From: Fidelibacterota bacterium
GTDB lineage: Bacteria; Fidelibacterota; Marinisomatia; Marinisomatales; TCS55
Assembly (NCBI GenBank): GCA_030746535.1
Contig: JASLML010000006.1
Location: 1-48,920 of the forward strand
DNA: 48,920 bases
Reading direction: 5' to 3'
Shown piece by piece: positions 29,703 through 40,261 of this stretch. The position numbers and the translations under genes were made by a program. Positions within the stretch are counted from its first letter, which is position 1. Every line of letters starts with the position of its first letter. The notes beneath the pieces were generated by a model. The model saw only the letters and a list, made by a program, of their open reading frames with translations. It ran no database searches and was not told the DNA's origin.

Positions 29703-30454
29703 GACCAGGCTCTCGTAACGATTTGTTTCTTATGGCGCAAATCAATGTGTTTAAACATCGTCATTCCCTGCGGCTGGTTCAGCGCTGATTCAAATTCACG
29801 AAGCACCTCCAGTTTTTTCCACGGCTCATTTTTTCCAAGGATGATCTTTGTCGGGCGTTCGGATAAAATAAAAATATATTCATCATTGCCGCTGAGCGTC
29901 ACTTCTGAAATATTTTCATAAAGCGAAGCATATTCATTTCTGATTCTGGAAATGATATTTACTGCCTCGCGTACCTTTTGCGAAAGCGTTTCGTGTCCGG
30001 CCGGATACAGCTCAATATCCGGATTGAATTTTGAGAAAAATGGTATATCAAAATGGTCCGCAATACCATCGGCAGGGAGGACCACGCCGTGGCTGTCCAC
30101 CATGATAAGCGGTTTCATATTGATAAATGCCACGGGATTTCTTTCCACGATGTCCACGCGGATGGTTCCGGGGTACTGTTTGCTCACGCGGACCGCCTCC
30201 ACGAAAGGATGCGATTCAAACGCGAGAAGTATATCTGCCGGGCGGACATCCCTTGTTGTCAGCCCTTCCCAGTCACCGATGACTGTTACATATTCTTCCT
30301 TATCTATTACAGTTTTACCGTTGATCTCAATTTGCTGAATGCGGAACAGTCCCGTTTCCTGAGACCAATAAATGGATGCCCAGGACAACCCTGCAAATCC
30401 GATCACTCCGGCAGCAGCAATAAGTTTTGCGATGATTTGTTTTTTCTTCTTCAT
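29699..30454 (-). CDS. ftsQ: Cell division protein FtsQ (POTRA domain)
   Basis: N-terminal basic plus TM segment, FRIQQIEINGKTVIDKEEYV POTRA, FVEAVRVSKQYPGTIRVDIVERNPVAFI; located between murB and ftsA. Confidence 0.88.
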   Translation of the reverse strand: MKKKKQIIAKLIAAAGVIGFAGLSWASIYWSQETGLFRIQQIEINGKTVIDKEEYVTVIGDWEGLTTRDVRPADILLAFESHPFVEAVRVSKQYPGTIRVDIVERNPVAFINMKPLIMVDSHGVVLPADGIADHFDIPFFSKFNPDIELYPAGHETLSQKVREAVNIISRIRNEYASLYENISEVTLSGNDEYIFILSERPTKIILGKNEPWKKLEVLREFESALNQPQGMTMFKHIDLRHKKQIVTRAWS

Positions 30455-31371
30455 GGTGTAAATGCGCCTTCTTTGAACCCCAGCGTTTTAATTTCCAAAT
30501 CAAGCATGATGCCAAATTGATCCATCACTTCTTTTCTGGCAATCCTTATGAGGTGGGCAATGTCTTCCGCTTTTGCTTCACCGTGATTGATGAAAAAATT
30601 TGCGTGGTGTTCGGAAATTTCCGCGTCGCCGATTCTGGTTCCTTTAAGCCCCGCTTTGTCTATCAGGTAGCCTGCAGCTTTTTCGCCTTCAGGATTTTTG
30701 AACACGCTTCCCGCAGAGCGAAACCGAAGCGGCTGCGTTTTTTTCCGGCCTTCGCTTGCTTTCGATTTTTCCGACTGAATGCTATCGGGATCAGCTTCCA
30801 AAAGCTCGAATTCGGCACCTAATATGATTTCATCATCCCTGAAAGTGGAATGCCGGTAGCTGAAGGAAATATCTTCAGCAGAATAATTTTTCAGATTTCC
30901 TTCCATGGTCATGACTTCAACGGATGTAAGATAATTCGAAATTTCCCCTCCGAAGGCACCGGCATTCATCACAAGCGCGCCGCCGAGCGTACCGGGAACG
31001 CCGACCAGGCTTTCCAATCCGGTGAGATTTCTTTTCGTTGCTTCTTTCACCATTTTTCCGAGCATAACACCGGATTCGGCAAAAACCTTATTCTGATCGA
31101 ATTCAAGATTGACAAATGATTTCCCCAGCGTAAATACAAGGCCATCGATACCTTTATCGCTGACAAGAAGATTCGATCCGGATCCAACAAAAAATACCGG
31201 AATGCTGTGCTTATGCGCGCATTGAAGCGCCGATGCAAGGTCTTGCTTATCCGCCGGTGTAATGTAAGCTGCAGCCGGTCCGCCTATGCCGTAAGTTGTA
31301 TGTTTCGCCATTGGCTCATTTTCAAGAAATGTTCCCTGTACCGTATTTCTTAACTGCGTCATAGCATCCAC
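30451..31371 (-). CDS. murB: UDP-N-acetylenolpyruvoylglucosamine reductase
   Basis: KHTTYGIGGPAAAYI, VGSGSNLLVSDKGIDGLVF, LVGVPGTLGGALVMNAGAFGGEI, SAGSVFKNPEGEKAAGYLIDKAGLKG. Confidence 0.96.
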   Translation of the reverse strand: MDAMTQLRNTVQGTFLENEPMAKHTTYGIGGPAAAYITPADKQDLASALQCAHKHSIPVFFVGSGSNLLVSDKGIDGLVFTLGKSFVNLEFDQNKVFAESGVMLGKMVKEATKRNLTGLESLVGVPGTLGGALVMNAGAFGGEISNYLTSVEVMTMEGNLKNYSAEDISFSYRHSTFRDDEIILGAEFELLEADPDSIQSEKSKASEGRKKTQPLRFRSAGSVFKNPEGEKAAGYLIDKAGLKGTRIGDAEISEHHANFFINHGEAKAEDIAHLIRIARKEVMDQFGIMLDLEIKTLGFKEGAFTP

Positions 31372-31372
31372 C

Positions 31373-32764
31373 TCAGGCTGCGGCCTCCTCTACATTTTTC
31401 AGGTGAGAATAATATCCATCGCTGTACCTCCAGATCGTTCCTGCGCCCATAGTCAATACCATGTCTCCGGGCTGTGCGGTTTGGTCCAGTATTTGGTTCA
31501 GTCCGTCCAAGTCTGGGATAAAGGTGACTTGCGGATGTCCCGCTTTTTCGGCGGCTTCAGCCACAAGCGAACCGGTAATTCCTTCGATAGGTTCTTCACG
31601 AGCGGGATAGATTTCAGTAACGATAAGCACATCGCTTGCGAGAAAAGCGTGGGCGAACTCCATGAAAAAATCCCGCGTCCGGGAAAACAAATGGGGCTGA
31701 AAAACAGCGACGATTCTTCTGTCCCATCCGCTTTTGGCTGCCTGAAGGGTTGCCTTTACTTCGGTGGGATGATGGGCATAATCATCCACAACCATAATGT
31801 CATTCACGGTTCCTTTTATTTCGAATCTCCGCCGCACTCCCTTGTATGCTTCCAATCCTTTGATGATGTCATCAGTTGAAAGTCCGAGCTCAATTCCAAT
31901 GCACGCGGCGCCGAGCGCATTCATTATATTATGTTCTCCCGGCACATGAAGCCGGACCGAGCCCAACTCGGATTCGTTTTGAAACAGAATAAAAGACGAG
32001 CTGTTATTTTCGTATGAAATATGTTCCGCCCGTATGTCGGCATCCGATCCTAAGCCGTATGTCATAACAGGGCGGCGGATGTCAGGAAGGATTTGTTTTA
32101 CATGTTTCGAATCCGCACAAACCGCCACAGCTCCGTAAAATGGAACCGAATTGCAAAACTGCAGAAATGCCTTTTTCATGTCCTCAAGGTCAGAATAAAT
32201 ATCCGTGTGCTCGAGCTCAATATTGGTCACGAGGGCGAGCGTCGGGTTCAATGCAAGAAAACTGCGGTCGTATTCGTCGGCTTCTACAACGATCACATCT
32301 CCTGAACCAAGCATGGAATTAGTTCCAATACTTTGAACAAGTCCGCCTACCACTAGGGTCGGATCTAAACTTGCTTCAGCCAATACTGACCCAACCATCG
32401 AAGATGTGGATGTCTTCCCGTGAGTTCCTCCGACAGCAACGGATGTTTCCTTTACATCTATAAGTTCTCCCAGCATTTCAGCCCTTCGAATGACGGGAAT
32501 ATTCCTTTGGCGTGCTGCCATTATTTCGGGATTATCATCTTTAACGGCACTGGAGTAAATCAGGACTTCCGCATCCCCCACGTTTTGTTCATCGTGTCCG
32601 ATGAAAATTTTCGCGCCTTTCTTCATTAAATTTTGGATAATATCAGATTCTGCGATATCAGAACCTGTGACCTCAAATTCGAGGTTAATAAGCAGTTCAG
32701 CAATGCCGCTCATACCGATGCCGCCAATTCCGACAAAATGCAGTTTTTTTACTTTTCTAAACAT
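31373..32764 (-). CDS. murC: UDP-N-acetylmuramate--L-alanine ligase
   Basis: KLHFVGIGGIGMSGIAELL, VAVGGTHGKTSTSSMV, VVEADEYDRSFL, VVDDYAHHPTEVKATL. Confidence 0.97.
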   Translation of the reverse strand: MFRKVKKLHFVGIGGIGMSGIAELLINLEFEVTGSDIAESDIIQNLMKKGAKIFIGHDEQNVGDAEVLIYSSAVKDDNPEIMAARQRNIPVIRRAEMLGELIDVKETSVAVGGTHGKTSTSSMVGSVLAEASLDPTLVVGGLVQSIGTNSMLGSGDVIVVEADEYDRSFLALNPTLALVTNIELEHTDIYSDLEDMKKAFLQFCNSVPFYGAVAVCADSKHVKQILPDIRRPVMTYGLGSDADIRAEHISYENNSSSFILFQNESELGSVRLHVPGEHNIMNALGAACIGIELGLSTDDIIKGLEAYKGVRRRFEIKGTVNDIMVVDDYAHHPTEVKATLQAAKSGWDRRIVAVFQPHLFSRTRDFFMEFAHAFLASDVLIVTEIYPAREEPIEGITGSLVAEAAEKAGHPQVTFIPDLDGLNQILDQTAQPGDMVLTMGAGTIWRYSDGYYSHLKNVEEAAA

Positions 32765-33321
32765 TAGCCTGCTAATTCCAAAATGTGCTCTGTGATTTCT
32801 CTGACCGCATCCGGTTTTGCGAGACTTTTCGATTTTCTGCTCATTTCTGAGAGACGGTTCGAATCTTTCATCAATTCGCTTACTTTGTTCACCAAAACGG
32901 ACGGCGATAATTCACTTTCCCTGCATACCACGGCAGCACCTTCATTTTCCATTACGGACGCGTTTTTTTGCTGATGATCACCTGCAGCAGAAGCAAGGGG
33001 GACAAAAAATGCCGGAAGGCCGCATAGCGCGAGTTCAGAAACGGTGAGTGCGCCGGCACGGCAAAACACAAGATCGGAGAGAGCATACGCACTTCCCATA
33101 TCATCAATAAACGGCAGGACCCTTGTTGAAGCGGATTCAAATGATCGGATAGAACTATATTGGTTAATGCCGGTTTGCCACAGCACCTGGATTCCGTATT
33201 GTTCGAGATCAATAACACTTTCACGCATGACTTTATTTAACGGAACGGATCCTTGACTTCCGCCAAACATGAGCAGCGTCTTTTTTTCGGGATCAAGATT
33301 GAATTGCTGTGCAGCGGTCAT
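32764..33321 (-). pseudogene. murG: MurG C-terminal (UDP-GlcNAc-binding) portion, split from the N-terminal portion by a frameshift
   Basis: LLMFGGSQGSVPLNKVM, DLVFCRAGALTVSELALCGLPAFFVPLASAAGDHQQKNA: MurG C-domain; frame opens upstream through ...KKTLFVTGNPVREGIQNGDK-M. Confidence 0.88.
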
Positions 33322-33863
33322 TTTATCACCGTTCTGTATGCCTTCCCGAACCGGGTTCCCCGTGACAAATAAAGTTTTTTTTTGAGATGATTTTTTGCTT
33401 CTTCAAACGCGATGCAGATTTTATCCGCTTTCTCAGCGAACCATCTGGTCGTAATTCCGGGAAATGAATTCTGTTCCTGAATGAGAACAGGAATCTTTCT
33501 GTTAACTGCTTCTCGAAGCGGCAGTGCAGCCGCGTACCCGCCTGTCCCTACAACTACATCGGGATGAAACCTGTTAAATACACGCCGTGTCTTTCTCATG
33601 GAATTCAAAATCCGAAACGGAAGAAGCAGATTTTTCCCAATGCTTTCCGGGCTGAAGCTTCGCTGAAGTCCCCGAATCGGAATCAATGTGTGGTCAAGAT
33701 TTTTTACGGGTAATACCTGCGCTTCGATTCCAAAGGTTGATCCCATGAAGTAAACGCTGGAATTTGGCTTGTCCGAAAGAATCTGTTCTCCGAGTGCAAG
33801 GGCAGGGAAGAGGTGTCCGCCGGTTCCGCCTCCGGCAATCAGGATGCGTGGATGGTCAGCCAT
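33318..33863 (-). pseudogene. murG: MurG N-terminal (lipid I-binding) portion ending prematurely after an A9 tract; may be expressed via slippage
   Basis: ILIAGGGTGGHLFPALALGEQI, VVVGTGGYAAALPLREAV, PVLIQEQNSFPGITTRW; after the A9 run the protein ends in a non-MurG tail LYLSRGTRFGKAYRTVIK. Confidence 0.88.
33375..33383 (-). other. A9 homopolymer (T9 on + strand): frameshift/slippage point within murG
   Basis: Minus strand CTC AAA AAA AAA CTT; reading one A twice, or A10, gives KKK-TLFVTGNPVREG, the expected MurG sequence. Confidence 0.85.
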
Positions 33864-35010
33864 TGATTCTTGGACTCCATCCTTTGCTGTGTGTTACGGA
33901 CCGTTTTCCCTGACTGATATTGAGTAATATGCCAAGGCTTGCCATATTTACTACCAATCCGGATCCGCCGAAACTCACCAGCGGCATTGGCAGCCCTGTT
34001 GTCGGAACAAGGTTCGTAACAACCGCCGCGTTTGTAAAAGCATACAGTATAAAACTGAATGAAATACCAAGAGCAACCATAACGCCGAACGGATCGGTGG
34101 TTTCTTTCGCAACTTTTATTCCGCGCTGAAAAAGGAAAAGAAAGAGGGTCAAAACAGCAACCGTTCCCAGAAAACCGATTTCTTCTCCAATGATTGCAAA
34201 AATAAAATCTGTGTGCGGTGTTGGAAGAAATAAATTCTTTTCAAGGCTGTTTCCGAGTCCCATCCCGAACAGTCCGCCGTTCCCCAGCGAAATCAGGGAT
34301 TGATTGATTTGCAGCATGGCATCGCTGGAAGCCGTTTCCGGACTCCACCACGTTTCCCATCTGGAAACCCGATAGCCTCTAGCTAATCCTGCCGGAATGA
34401 GTACAGCAATTGCTCCGGCTGTTGTTGCCATAATGTGCGGAAATCGGGCACCGCCGAAAAACAGCATAGCCATTCCAATAACGGAAAGAAGAACGGCCGT
34501 ACTGAAATCCGGCTGAATAATGATCAGTGCTGCAATTATGCTAATCACGATAAGCGGAGGTGCAAATCCGGTGTAATAATCCTGAATCTTGTCGCGTTTC
34601 CTGTCGATGTAGGATGCTAGAAAAAGAATCAGTGAAAACCTTGCAACATCGGATGTTTGGACGGTCATAAGTCCAAGGTTGAGCCAGCGGGCCGGGAAGG
34701 TGTTTCCCTGGATGACATAGATAATTTTTGTGATGAGCAGCAGTCCGATGGATATCACAATCGCTGCCGGCGCAATTCGTTTGAGATGCCGGTAATCCAC
34801 CACAACAAACAGAAACATCGCGATTACACCGATAAGCAGCCGCTTCAAATGAAGCTGAAGGTACATGGTGTTTGTTATGCCGTCCGTAAAGTTGAGAGAA
34901 CGGGATGTACTTGCGCTGTAGAGCATAACCGTTCCAATGACGCACAGTGCAAATATGCCGATCATGAGCGGCTTGTCGTATTTTTTAATGATGATGTTTA
35001 GCTGCGTCAT
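33856..35010 (-). CDS. ftsW: Peptidoglycan polymerase / lipid II flippase-type SEDS protein FtsW
   Basis: Polytopic protein; IGTVMLYSASTSRS, AIIIIQPDFSTAVLLSVIGMAMLFFGGAR-type segment, HTDFIFAIIGEEIGFLG, TNLVPTTGLPMPLVSFGGSGLV. Confidence 0.95.
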   Translation of the reverse strand: MTQLNIIIKKYDKPLMIGIFALCVIGTVMLYSASTSRSLNFTDGITNTMYLQLHLKRLLIGVIAMFLFVVVDYRHLKRIAPAAIVISIGLLLITKIIYVIQGNTFPARWLNLGLMTVQTSDVARFSLILFLASYIDRKRDKIQDYYTGFAPPLIVISIIAALIIIQPDFSTAVLLSVIGMAMLFFGGARFPHIMATTAGAIAVLIPAGLARGYRVSRWETWWSPETASSDAMLQINQSLISLGNGGLFGMGLGNSLEKNLFLPTPHTDFIFAIIGEEIGFLGTVAVLTLFLFLFQRGIKVAKETTDPFGVMVALGISFSFILYAFTNAAVVTNLVPTTGLPMPLVSFGGSGLVVNMASLGILLNISQGKRSVTHSKGWSPRING

Positions 35011-36386
35011 TCCGAATCCACCAATGCTGCCACTGCTTTCTTAAATGTTCTTCCGCGTTCTTCAAAGTTATTGAATTGGTCAAAGCTCGAACATCCGGGC
35101 GATAACAGGACCGTCCATCCGTTTTCAGCATGCTCACTGCTCACTGAAACAGCATCCATGAGATTATCAACGGATGTGAATCTCACCGCATCCTCGATGG
35201 CTGTTTGAATCTGGTTTCGCGCCTGCCCGAAGGCGATTACCTCTTGTATGTGGTTGTGGGTATGTGGAAGGGTTGTGAAATCACCGCCTTTATCGATGCC
35301 TCCGAGGATTAGGATGGTTGGCGTGCTGAGACTCTCAAGTGCAACATTGACCGCATCCACATTCGTGGCTTTTGAGTCGTTGATGAATGTTACACCGTTG
35401 ATATCCATCACTTTTTCGAGACGGTGTTCCACACCAGCAAACGTTTCCATCACCCGGGAAATGTGGTTGTGGTCCACACCCAGGAGATGGGCAGCCGAAG
35501 CTGCAGCAAGCTGGTTGGCGAGGTTGTGCCTGCCGGGCAGGGCGATTTGATCCAGATCGATGAGGGTGGCGTGCTCTTCATCGAAAATTTTCGTTTCATT
35601 AACACCAAATATTTTTCCGTCTGGGCCCAAAGTGAACGGAATTGCGGCAGCTGTGGCCGTGGAAAAAATATCAGATAAAATTGCATCATCCATATTATAG
35701 ACTATGAAATCTCCGGAACCCTGATTTGATGCTAGTTTCATTTTCATGCTGATGTATTCATCCATATCCGCATGCCGGTCTAAATGATCCGGAGAAATAT
35801 TCAAAAATATGGACACATGCGGATGGAAATGGTTCGTGAACTCCATCTGGAAGCTCGATATTTCCAAAACATAAACTCTGTTTTCTGTTGGCGCATTCAG
35901 ATCATTTTTTACGGCCTCGGCAAAAGGAAATCCGATATTCCCCGCAAGTGTGCTGGTCATCGAATCTGTGCTGCACATTTCGTGGAGCAAATGAACGGTG
36001 GTGGTTTTCCCGTTGGACCCTGTTACTGCTGCAATGGCTACATCCGTGAACCAACTTGCAAATTCAATTTCTCCGACTATCGGGACGCCGGATTGTTCAG
36101 CTTCCCTTATGACTTCTGAAGTTTTCGGAATTCCGGGTGAAACTACAATCAAGTCCGATTCCTGAATACGGTCTGAATGATTACCGGCTTCACCTTCAAT
36201 ACCGTATTCCTTTAATTCCGAGAGGGAATGCTGAATTTTATCTGAATCATTGATGTCGCTGATAAACATTTCCGCTCCCAACTCTTTTCCAAGTTTTGCG
36301 GCTGCGGTTCCGCTTCTTCCTATGCCTAGCACCGCGATGGATTTCCCGGAAATATCAATTGCAGATCTATCTGAAATATCTATCAT
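35007..36386 (-). CDS. murD: UDP-N-acetylmuramoylalanine--D-glutamate ligase
   Basis: [74 protein letters not shown]. Start placed at 36386 (MIDISDRSAI; ATGA overlap with mraY). Confidence 0.96.
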   Translation of the reverse strand: MIDISDRSAIDISGKSIAVLGIGRSGTAAAKLGKELGAEMFISDINDSDKIQHSLSELKEYGIEGEAGNHSDRIQESDLIVVSPGIPKTSEVIREAEQSGVPIVGEIEFASWFTDVAIAAVTGSNGKTTTVHLLHEMCSTDSMTSTLAGNIGFPFAEAVKNDLNAPTENRVYVLEISSFQMEFTNHFHPHVSIFLNISPDHLDRHADMDEYISMKMKLASNQGSGDFIVYNMDDAILSDIFSTATAAAIPFTLGPDGKIFGVNETKIFDEEHATLIDLDQIALPGRHNLANQLAAASAAHLLGVDHNHISRVMETFAGVEHRLEKVMDINGVTFINDSKATNVDAVNVALESLSTPTILILGGIDKGGDFTTLPHTHNHIQEVIAFGQARNQIQTAIEDAVRFTSVDNLMDAVSVSSEHAENGWTVLLSPGCSSFDQFNNFEERGRTFKKAVAALVDSE

Positions 36387-37486
36387 CGGATCTTGAAAGT
36401 TGTGAGTGAAAAGAGAGCGAGCAGAATTCCAATGATCCAAAAGCGGATAACAACTCGAGACTCAGGCCAGCCTTTTAATTCAAAGTGATGGTGAATCGGC
36501 GCCATGAGAAAAAGCCTCTTCCCTTCGCCGGTTGCTTTTTTTGTCCATCGAAAATATCCGACTTGGAGCATGACAGAGACTGCTTCCCAAACAAAGACGC
36601 CTCCAATGATCAGAAGTAGAAATTCTTTTTTAAGCAAAATGGCCATGGATCCCAATGCAGCACCGGTTGAAAGTGAACCGACATCGCCCATAAAAACTTC
36701 TGCCGGAGCAGCGTTGAACCATAAATATCCTAAACATGCGCCTGCAATGGCGGCAGCAAAAACGGTTAATTCTCCAGCACCGGGAAGGTATAGAATATTG
36801 AGGTAATCTGAAAAATCAACCCTGCCGGTAATGTAAGCGATTGCACCAAACACACCGAAAGCAATGGCCAATAATCCTGCCGCCAGACCGTCAAGTCCGT
36901 CAGTGAGGTTTACTGCATTTGAGGTTCCTGTAATAACAAGGATGACAAATAAGGGATACAATATTCCAAAATTGATTTCGACGTTTTTCAGGAACGGAAC
37001 GGAGGTCATGCTCCAAACATCCTTGAATTCCGGCGTGTATTGAATCCAAATTGCCACGAGTAGGCCAAGCAAAATTTGTCCGACCATTTTATACCGTGCG
37101 ACAAGGCCCTTTTTCATTTTTTTGACCACCTTCAGGTAATCATCCAAAAAGCCGATCAATCCCATCCAAATGACGGTTACCAAAATGATTTGAACGAACG
37201 GATTCTGAAGGTTGGCGAACAAGAATGTGGGTAGCAGAACCGCGAACAAAATGATAAGTCCGCCCATGGTTGGCGTGCCCTTTTTTACCAAGTGCGTTTC
37301 TGGTCCGTCTTCACGGATTTCTTCTCCGATCTGCCGGTCTCGGAGCATGCGGATAATTTTCGGCCCGAGAAAAAAGCAGATCACAAGCGCAAGCATTGCA
37401 GCAGATGCTGAACGGAACGTGATATACTGAAAAAGGTTGAACGGTGAAAATTGATCTCGAAGCGGAAATAGGATTTCGTACAGCAT
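36383..37486 (-). CDS. mraY: Phospho-N-acetylmuramoyl-pentapeptide-transferase
   Basis: KKGTPTMGGLIILF, WMGLIGFLDDYLKVVKK, NAVNLTDGLDGLAAG, EVFMGDVGSLSTGAALGSMAI, APIHHHFELKGWPESRVVIRFWI. Confidence 0.98.
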   Translation of the reverse strand: MLYEILFPLRDQFSPFNLFQYITFRSASAAMLALVICFFLGPKIIRMLRDRQIGEEIREDGPETHLVKKGTPTMGGLIILFAVLLPTFLFANLQNPFVQIILVTVIWMGLIGFLDDYLKVVKKMKKGLVARYKMVGQILLGLLVAIWIQYTPEFKDVWSMTSVPFLKNVEINFGILYPLFVILVITGTSNAVNLTDGLDGLAAGLLAIAFGVFGAIAYITGRVDFSDYLNILYLPGAGELTVFAAAIAGACLGYLWFNAAPAEVFMGDVGSLSTGAALGSMAILLKKEFLLLIIGGVFVWEAVSVMLQVGYFRWTKKATGEGKRLFLMAPIHHHFELKGWPESRVVIRFWIIGILLALFSLTTFKIR

Positions 37487-38814
37487 CAGGCAGCTACCAA
37501 TTCTTCAATGACGGTTTCCATTTCCATGCCGCGCGACCCTTTCACCAAAAGATGATCTCCCGATTTCACGGAATCTTTTAATGCTTCCGCCAATGCTTCT
37601 TTTGAATCAAAATGCTGATGGAAAGGGAGGAGAGAAGCGGCAGCATCCGTGTGGATAGTCTCCTGTCCTACGGTAAAGAGAGCGTCTAATTGAGCATTGA
37701 TGCATTTTTCTCCGACTTTACGGTGCTGTTCTTGAGAACTGTCACCCAATTCAAACATATCGCCGAAAACCAGCATGCGCCTGCCGCCGCCGCTGAATGC
37801 CGCTAAATAATCTATGGCGGCTTCCGTGGATTCTAAGTTGGCATTATATGTATCATCAATAATCGTGATGTCATTAAAGAGCCGCACCTGACACCTTCCT
37901 TTTGGCGGCATAAATGTTTGGATCGCTTTTCGAAATTGATCCCAGTTCAAACCTAGCGTTACCGCAAGTGCAGCCGATGCGATGACATTTTTCGCAAAGG
38001 ACAGATTTTGAGAACCAGTGGGAACCTCCTCTGAATCAACCGTGAGTGTAATAGTGCCGTCTTCTTCGTGGTGAATGTCGGCTGGAAAATCGCAGTCCGG
38101 TGTAATCCCAAAAGTGATTTTTTCATTCGGAATCGGCAGTGTTACGATTCGCGGATCGGCAGCATTGACAAAGGCGGTGCCTTCCGTAAGTGCTCGGAAC
38201 ATGGCAGCTTTTGTTTCCGCCACTGCTTCGATGGTACCGAATCCTTCCAGGTGAGCAGGAGCGATATTAGTGATAAGTCCGTGTGTCGGCTGAGAAATAT
38301 CACAGAGAATTTTGATATCTCCGGGCTGGTTGGCTCCCATTTCCAACACGGCGACCGTTGTGTCTTTCGGCATGGAAAGAAGGGTTAGCGGAAGTCCGAT
38401 GGATGTATTGAAATTTCCTTCTGTTGCATAAACAGTTTCTGAATCTGACAGAGCGTGCGCTAATAAATCCTTCGTTGTTGTTTTCCCGTTTGATCCTGTT
38501 ATACCGATAATCGGAATGTCAAACTGGCGTCTCCATTCATTCGCCATTTCTCCCAAAGCGGTCAATGGATCATCGACTATAATTTCTTTGGATGAACCGG
38601 AAGCGCGGTCTCTTGCAACAAGTGCAGCCGAAGCACACTGTTCAAAAGCGTTTGAAACAAATTCGTGCCCGTCCATTCGCTCGCCTGTTAATGCGATATA
38701 AAGGTCACCTTCCCTGCATTCCCGTGAATCGGTGGCAATCCCCGTTAAACCTTCGGGAAGGTTCGGATTTGCCAGCGAAGCAAAATCGGTTGGATGCGGA
38801 AGGTTAATCCTCAA
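37486..38814 (-). CDS. murF: UDP-N-acetylmuramoyl-tripeptide--D-alanyl-D-alanine ligase
   Basis: [90 protein letters not shown]. Confidence 0.96.
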   Translation of the reverse strand: MRINLPHPTDFASLANPNLPEGLTGIATDSRECREGDLYIALTGERMDGHEFVSNAFEQCASAALVARDRASGSSKEIIVDDPLTALGEMANEWRRQFDIPIIGITGSNGKTTTKDLLAHALSDSETVYATEGNFNTSIGLPLTLLSMPKDTTVAVLEMGANQPGDIKILCDISQPTHGLITNIAPAHLEGFGTIEAVAETKAAMFRALTEGTAFVNAADPRIVTLPIPNEKITFGITPDCDFPADIHHEEDGTITLTVDSEEVPTGSQNLSFAKNVIASAALAVTLGLNWDQFRKAIQTFMPPKGRCQVRLFNDITIIDDTYNANLESTEAAIDYLAAFSGGGRRMLVFGDMFELGDSSQEQHRKVGEKCINAQLDALFTVGQETIHTDAAASLLPFHQHFDSKEALAEALKDSVKSGDHLLVKGSRGMEMETVIEELVAA

Positions 38815-40261
38815 TGGAATGCTCCATTATTATTTCAAAATCAGAATACGGCACTTTTTCACCGGCAATTTCCTGATATTCTTCCCGCCCTTTTCCGAGA
38901 ACAATAACAACATCATTTCCGCCGGCATCCGAAAAAGCCGTGCGCAGAGCTTCTCCGCGGTCTTCAAATACGGTGCAGCAATTGGATGAAAACCCCTTCA
39001 GAATATCCGCATTGATTTTTGCGATACTTTCGGTTCGCGGATTATCCGGTGTTATAAAACAGCGGTCTGTGTAGGTTTCCGCTGCTGCTGCCATCAGCGG
39101 CCGTTTTTGCTGATCCCGATCGCCGCCGCATCCAAAAATCACGGTTATCCTTGCGCCGGAATCTCCCGAAGATTTAATGGTAGACAGCACCTTTTCATAT
39201 GCGTCCGGTGTGTGGGCATAATCCATAATCACCACCCCGCCATTCGCCAGCTGAAACCGTTCCATTCGCCCCTCAATCGCAGTACAGCTGTTGATTCCTT
39301 CCGAAATATGTTTTTCGGAAATGCCCAGTGTGATCGCGCCTGCCGCAGCAGACAAAATGTTTTCCGCATTAAACGTTCCGATCAATGAGGAAGCAACAGG
39401 AATGCGAAGGTCTCCTGCTTTTATCAGACCGCGAATGCCGTTCAAATCGCTTTCAATTTCTTTGAAGGATACGTCCGTACCATTCATTAGGGCAGTGGTA
39501 ATAACAGGGGCTGTACTTTCTTTCTGAAAGCGAATGCCCGACTTATCATCCATATTGACAATGGAAGTGCCTGTGATAGGGAGAGATTTAAAAAGCCTTG
39601 CTTTTGCACGGAAGTAATCTTCCATCGATTCGTGGTAATCCAAATGCTCAGGAGTGAGGTTTGTGTAGATAGCGGTATTAAATGCAACGTCAGCTACGCG
39701 GTGCTGATGGAGCGAATGGGAGGAAACCTCCATCACAATATGGGTAAAACCTTCCGCTTTGAGATCGGCCAGCAAACTGTGCAGTGAAATCGGATCGGGT
39801 GTTGTCAGAGATTTTTCTCTCGGGAAACCATCCGCAAACACTCCCAGCGTACCGAGCTGTGCCGTTTTATAATTTGCTTTTGTAAGAATAGACTTAAGAA
39901 TAGTTGCAACCGTGGTTTTTCCGTTGGTACCGGTTATGCCCGTAATGTGAAGCGATTTTGACGGATGCCCATAGTATTCCGCTGCTACGATTGACACTGC
40001 TTTCCGGGGATTCCCCACCTTGATTTGCGGAACGGGAAGATCGCCTAAATCTCTGCCGTTGCTGATGACTGCAGCAGCTCCGTTGTCAAGCGCCTGCGGA
40101 ACAAAATCATGTCCATCGGCAACGGTGCCGTGCACCGCAATGAACAGGTTGCCGCTCCGAACTTTATCCGCATGCGTTTCAATTCCGGTGATGGGAGTTG
40201 GAGGTACATCGCCGTTTTGGTACACAAGACCGCTAATGAGTTTATTGAGAGGAAAATTCAT
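38804..40261 (-). CDS. murE: UDP-N-acetylmuramoyl-tripeptide synthetase
   Basis: [103 protein letters not shown]. Start placed at 40261 (MNFPLNK; ATGA overlap with ftsI). Confidence 0.96.
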   Translation of the reverse strand: MNFPLNKLISGLVYQNGDVPPTPITGIETHADKVRSGNLFIAVHGTVADGHDFVPQALDNGAAAVISNGRDLGDLPVPQIKVGNPRKAVSIVAAEYYGHPSKSLHITGITGTNGKTTVATILKSILTKANYKTAQLGTLGVFADGFPREKSLTTPDPISLHSLLADLKAEGFTHIVMEVSSHSLHQHRVADVAFNTAIYTNLTPEHLDYHESMEDYFRAKARLFKSLPITGTSIVNMDDKSGIRFQKESTAPVITTALMNGTDVSFKEIESDLNGIRGLIKAGDLRIPVASSLIGTFNAENILSAAAGAITLGISEKHISEGINSCTAIEGRMERFQLANGGVVIMDYAHTPDAYEKVLSTIKSSGDSGARITVIFGCGGDRDQQKRPLMAAAAETYTDRCFITPDNPRTESIAKINADILKGFSSNCCTVFEDRGEALRTAFSDAGGNDVVIVLGKGREEYQEIAGEKVPYSDFEIIMEHSIED

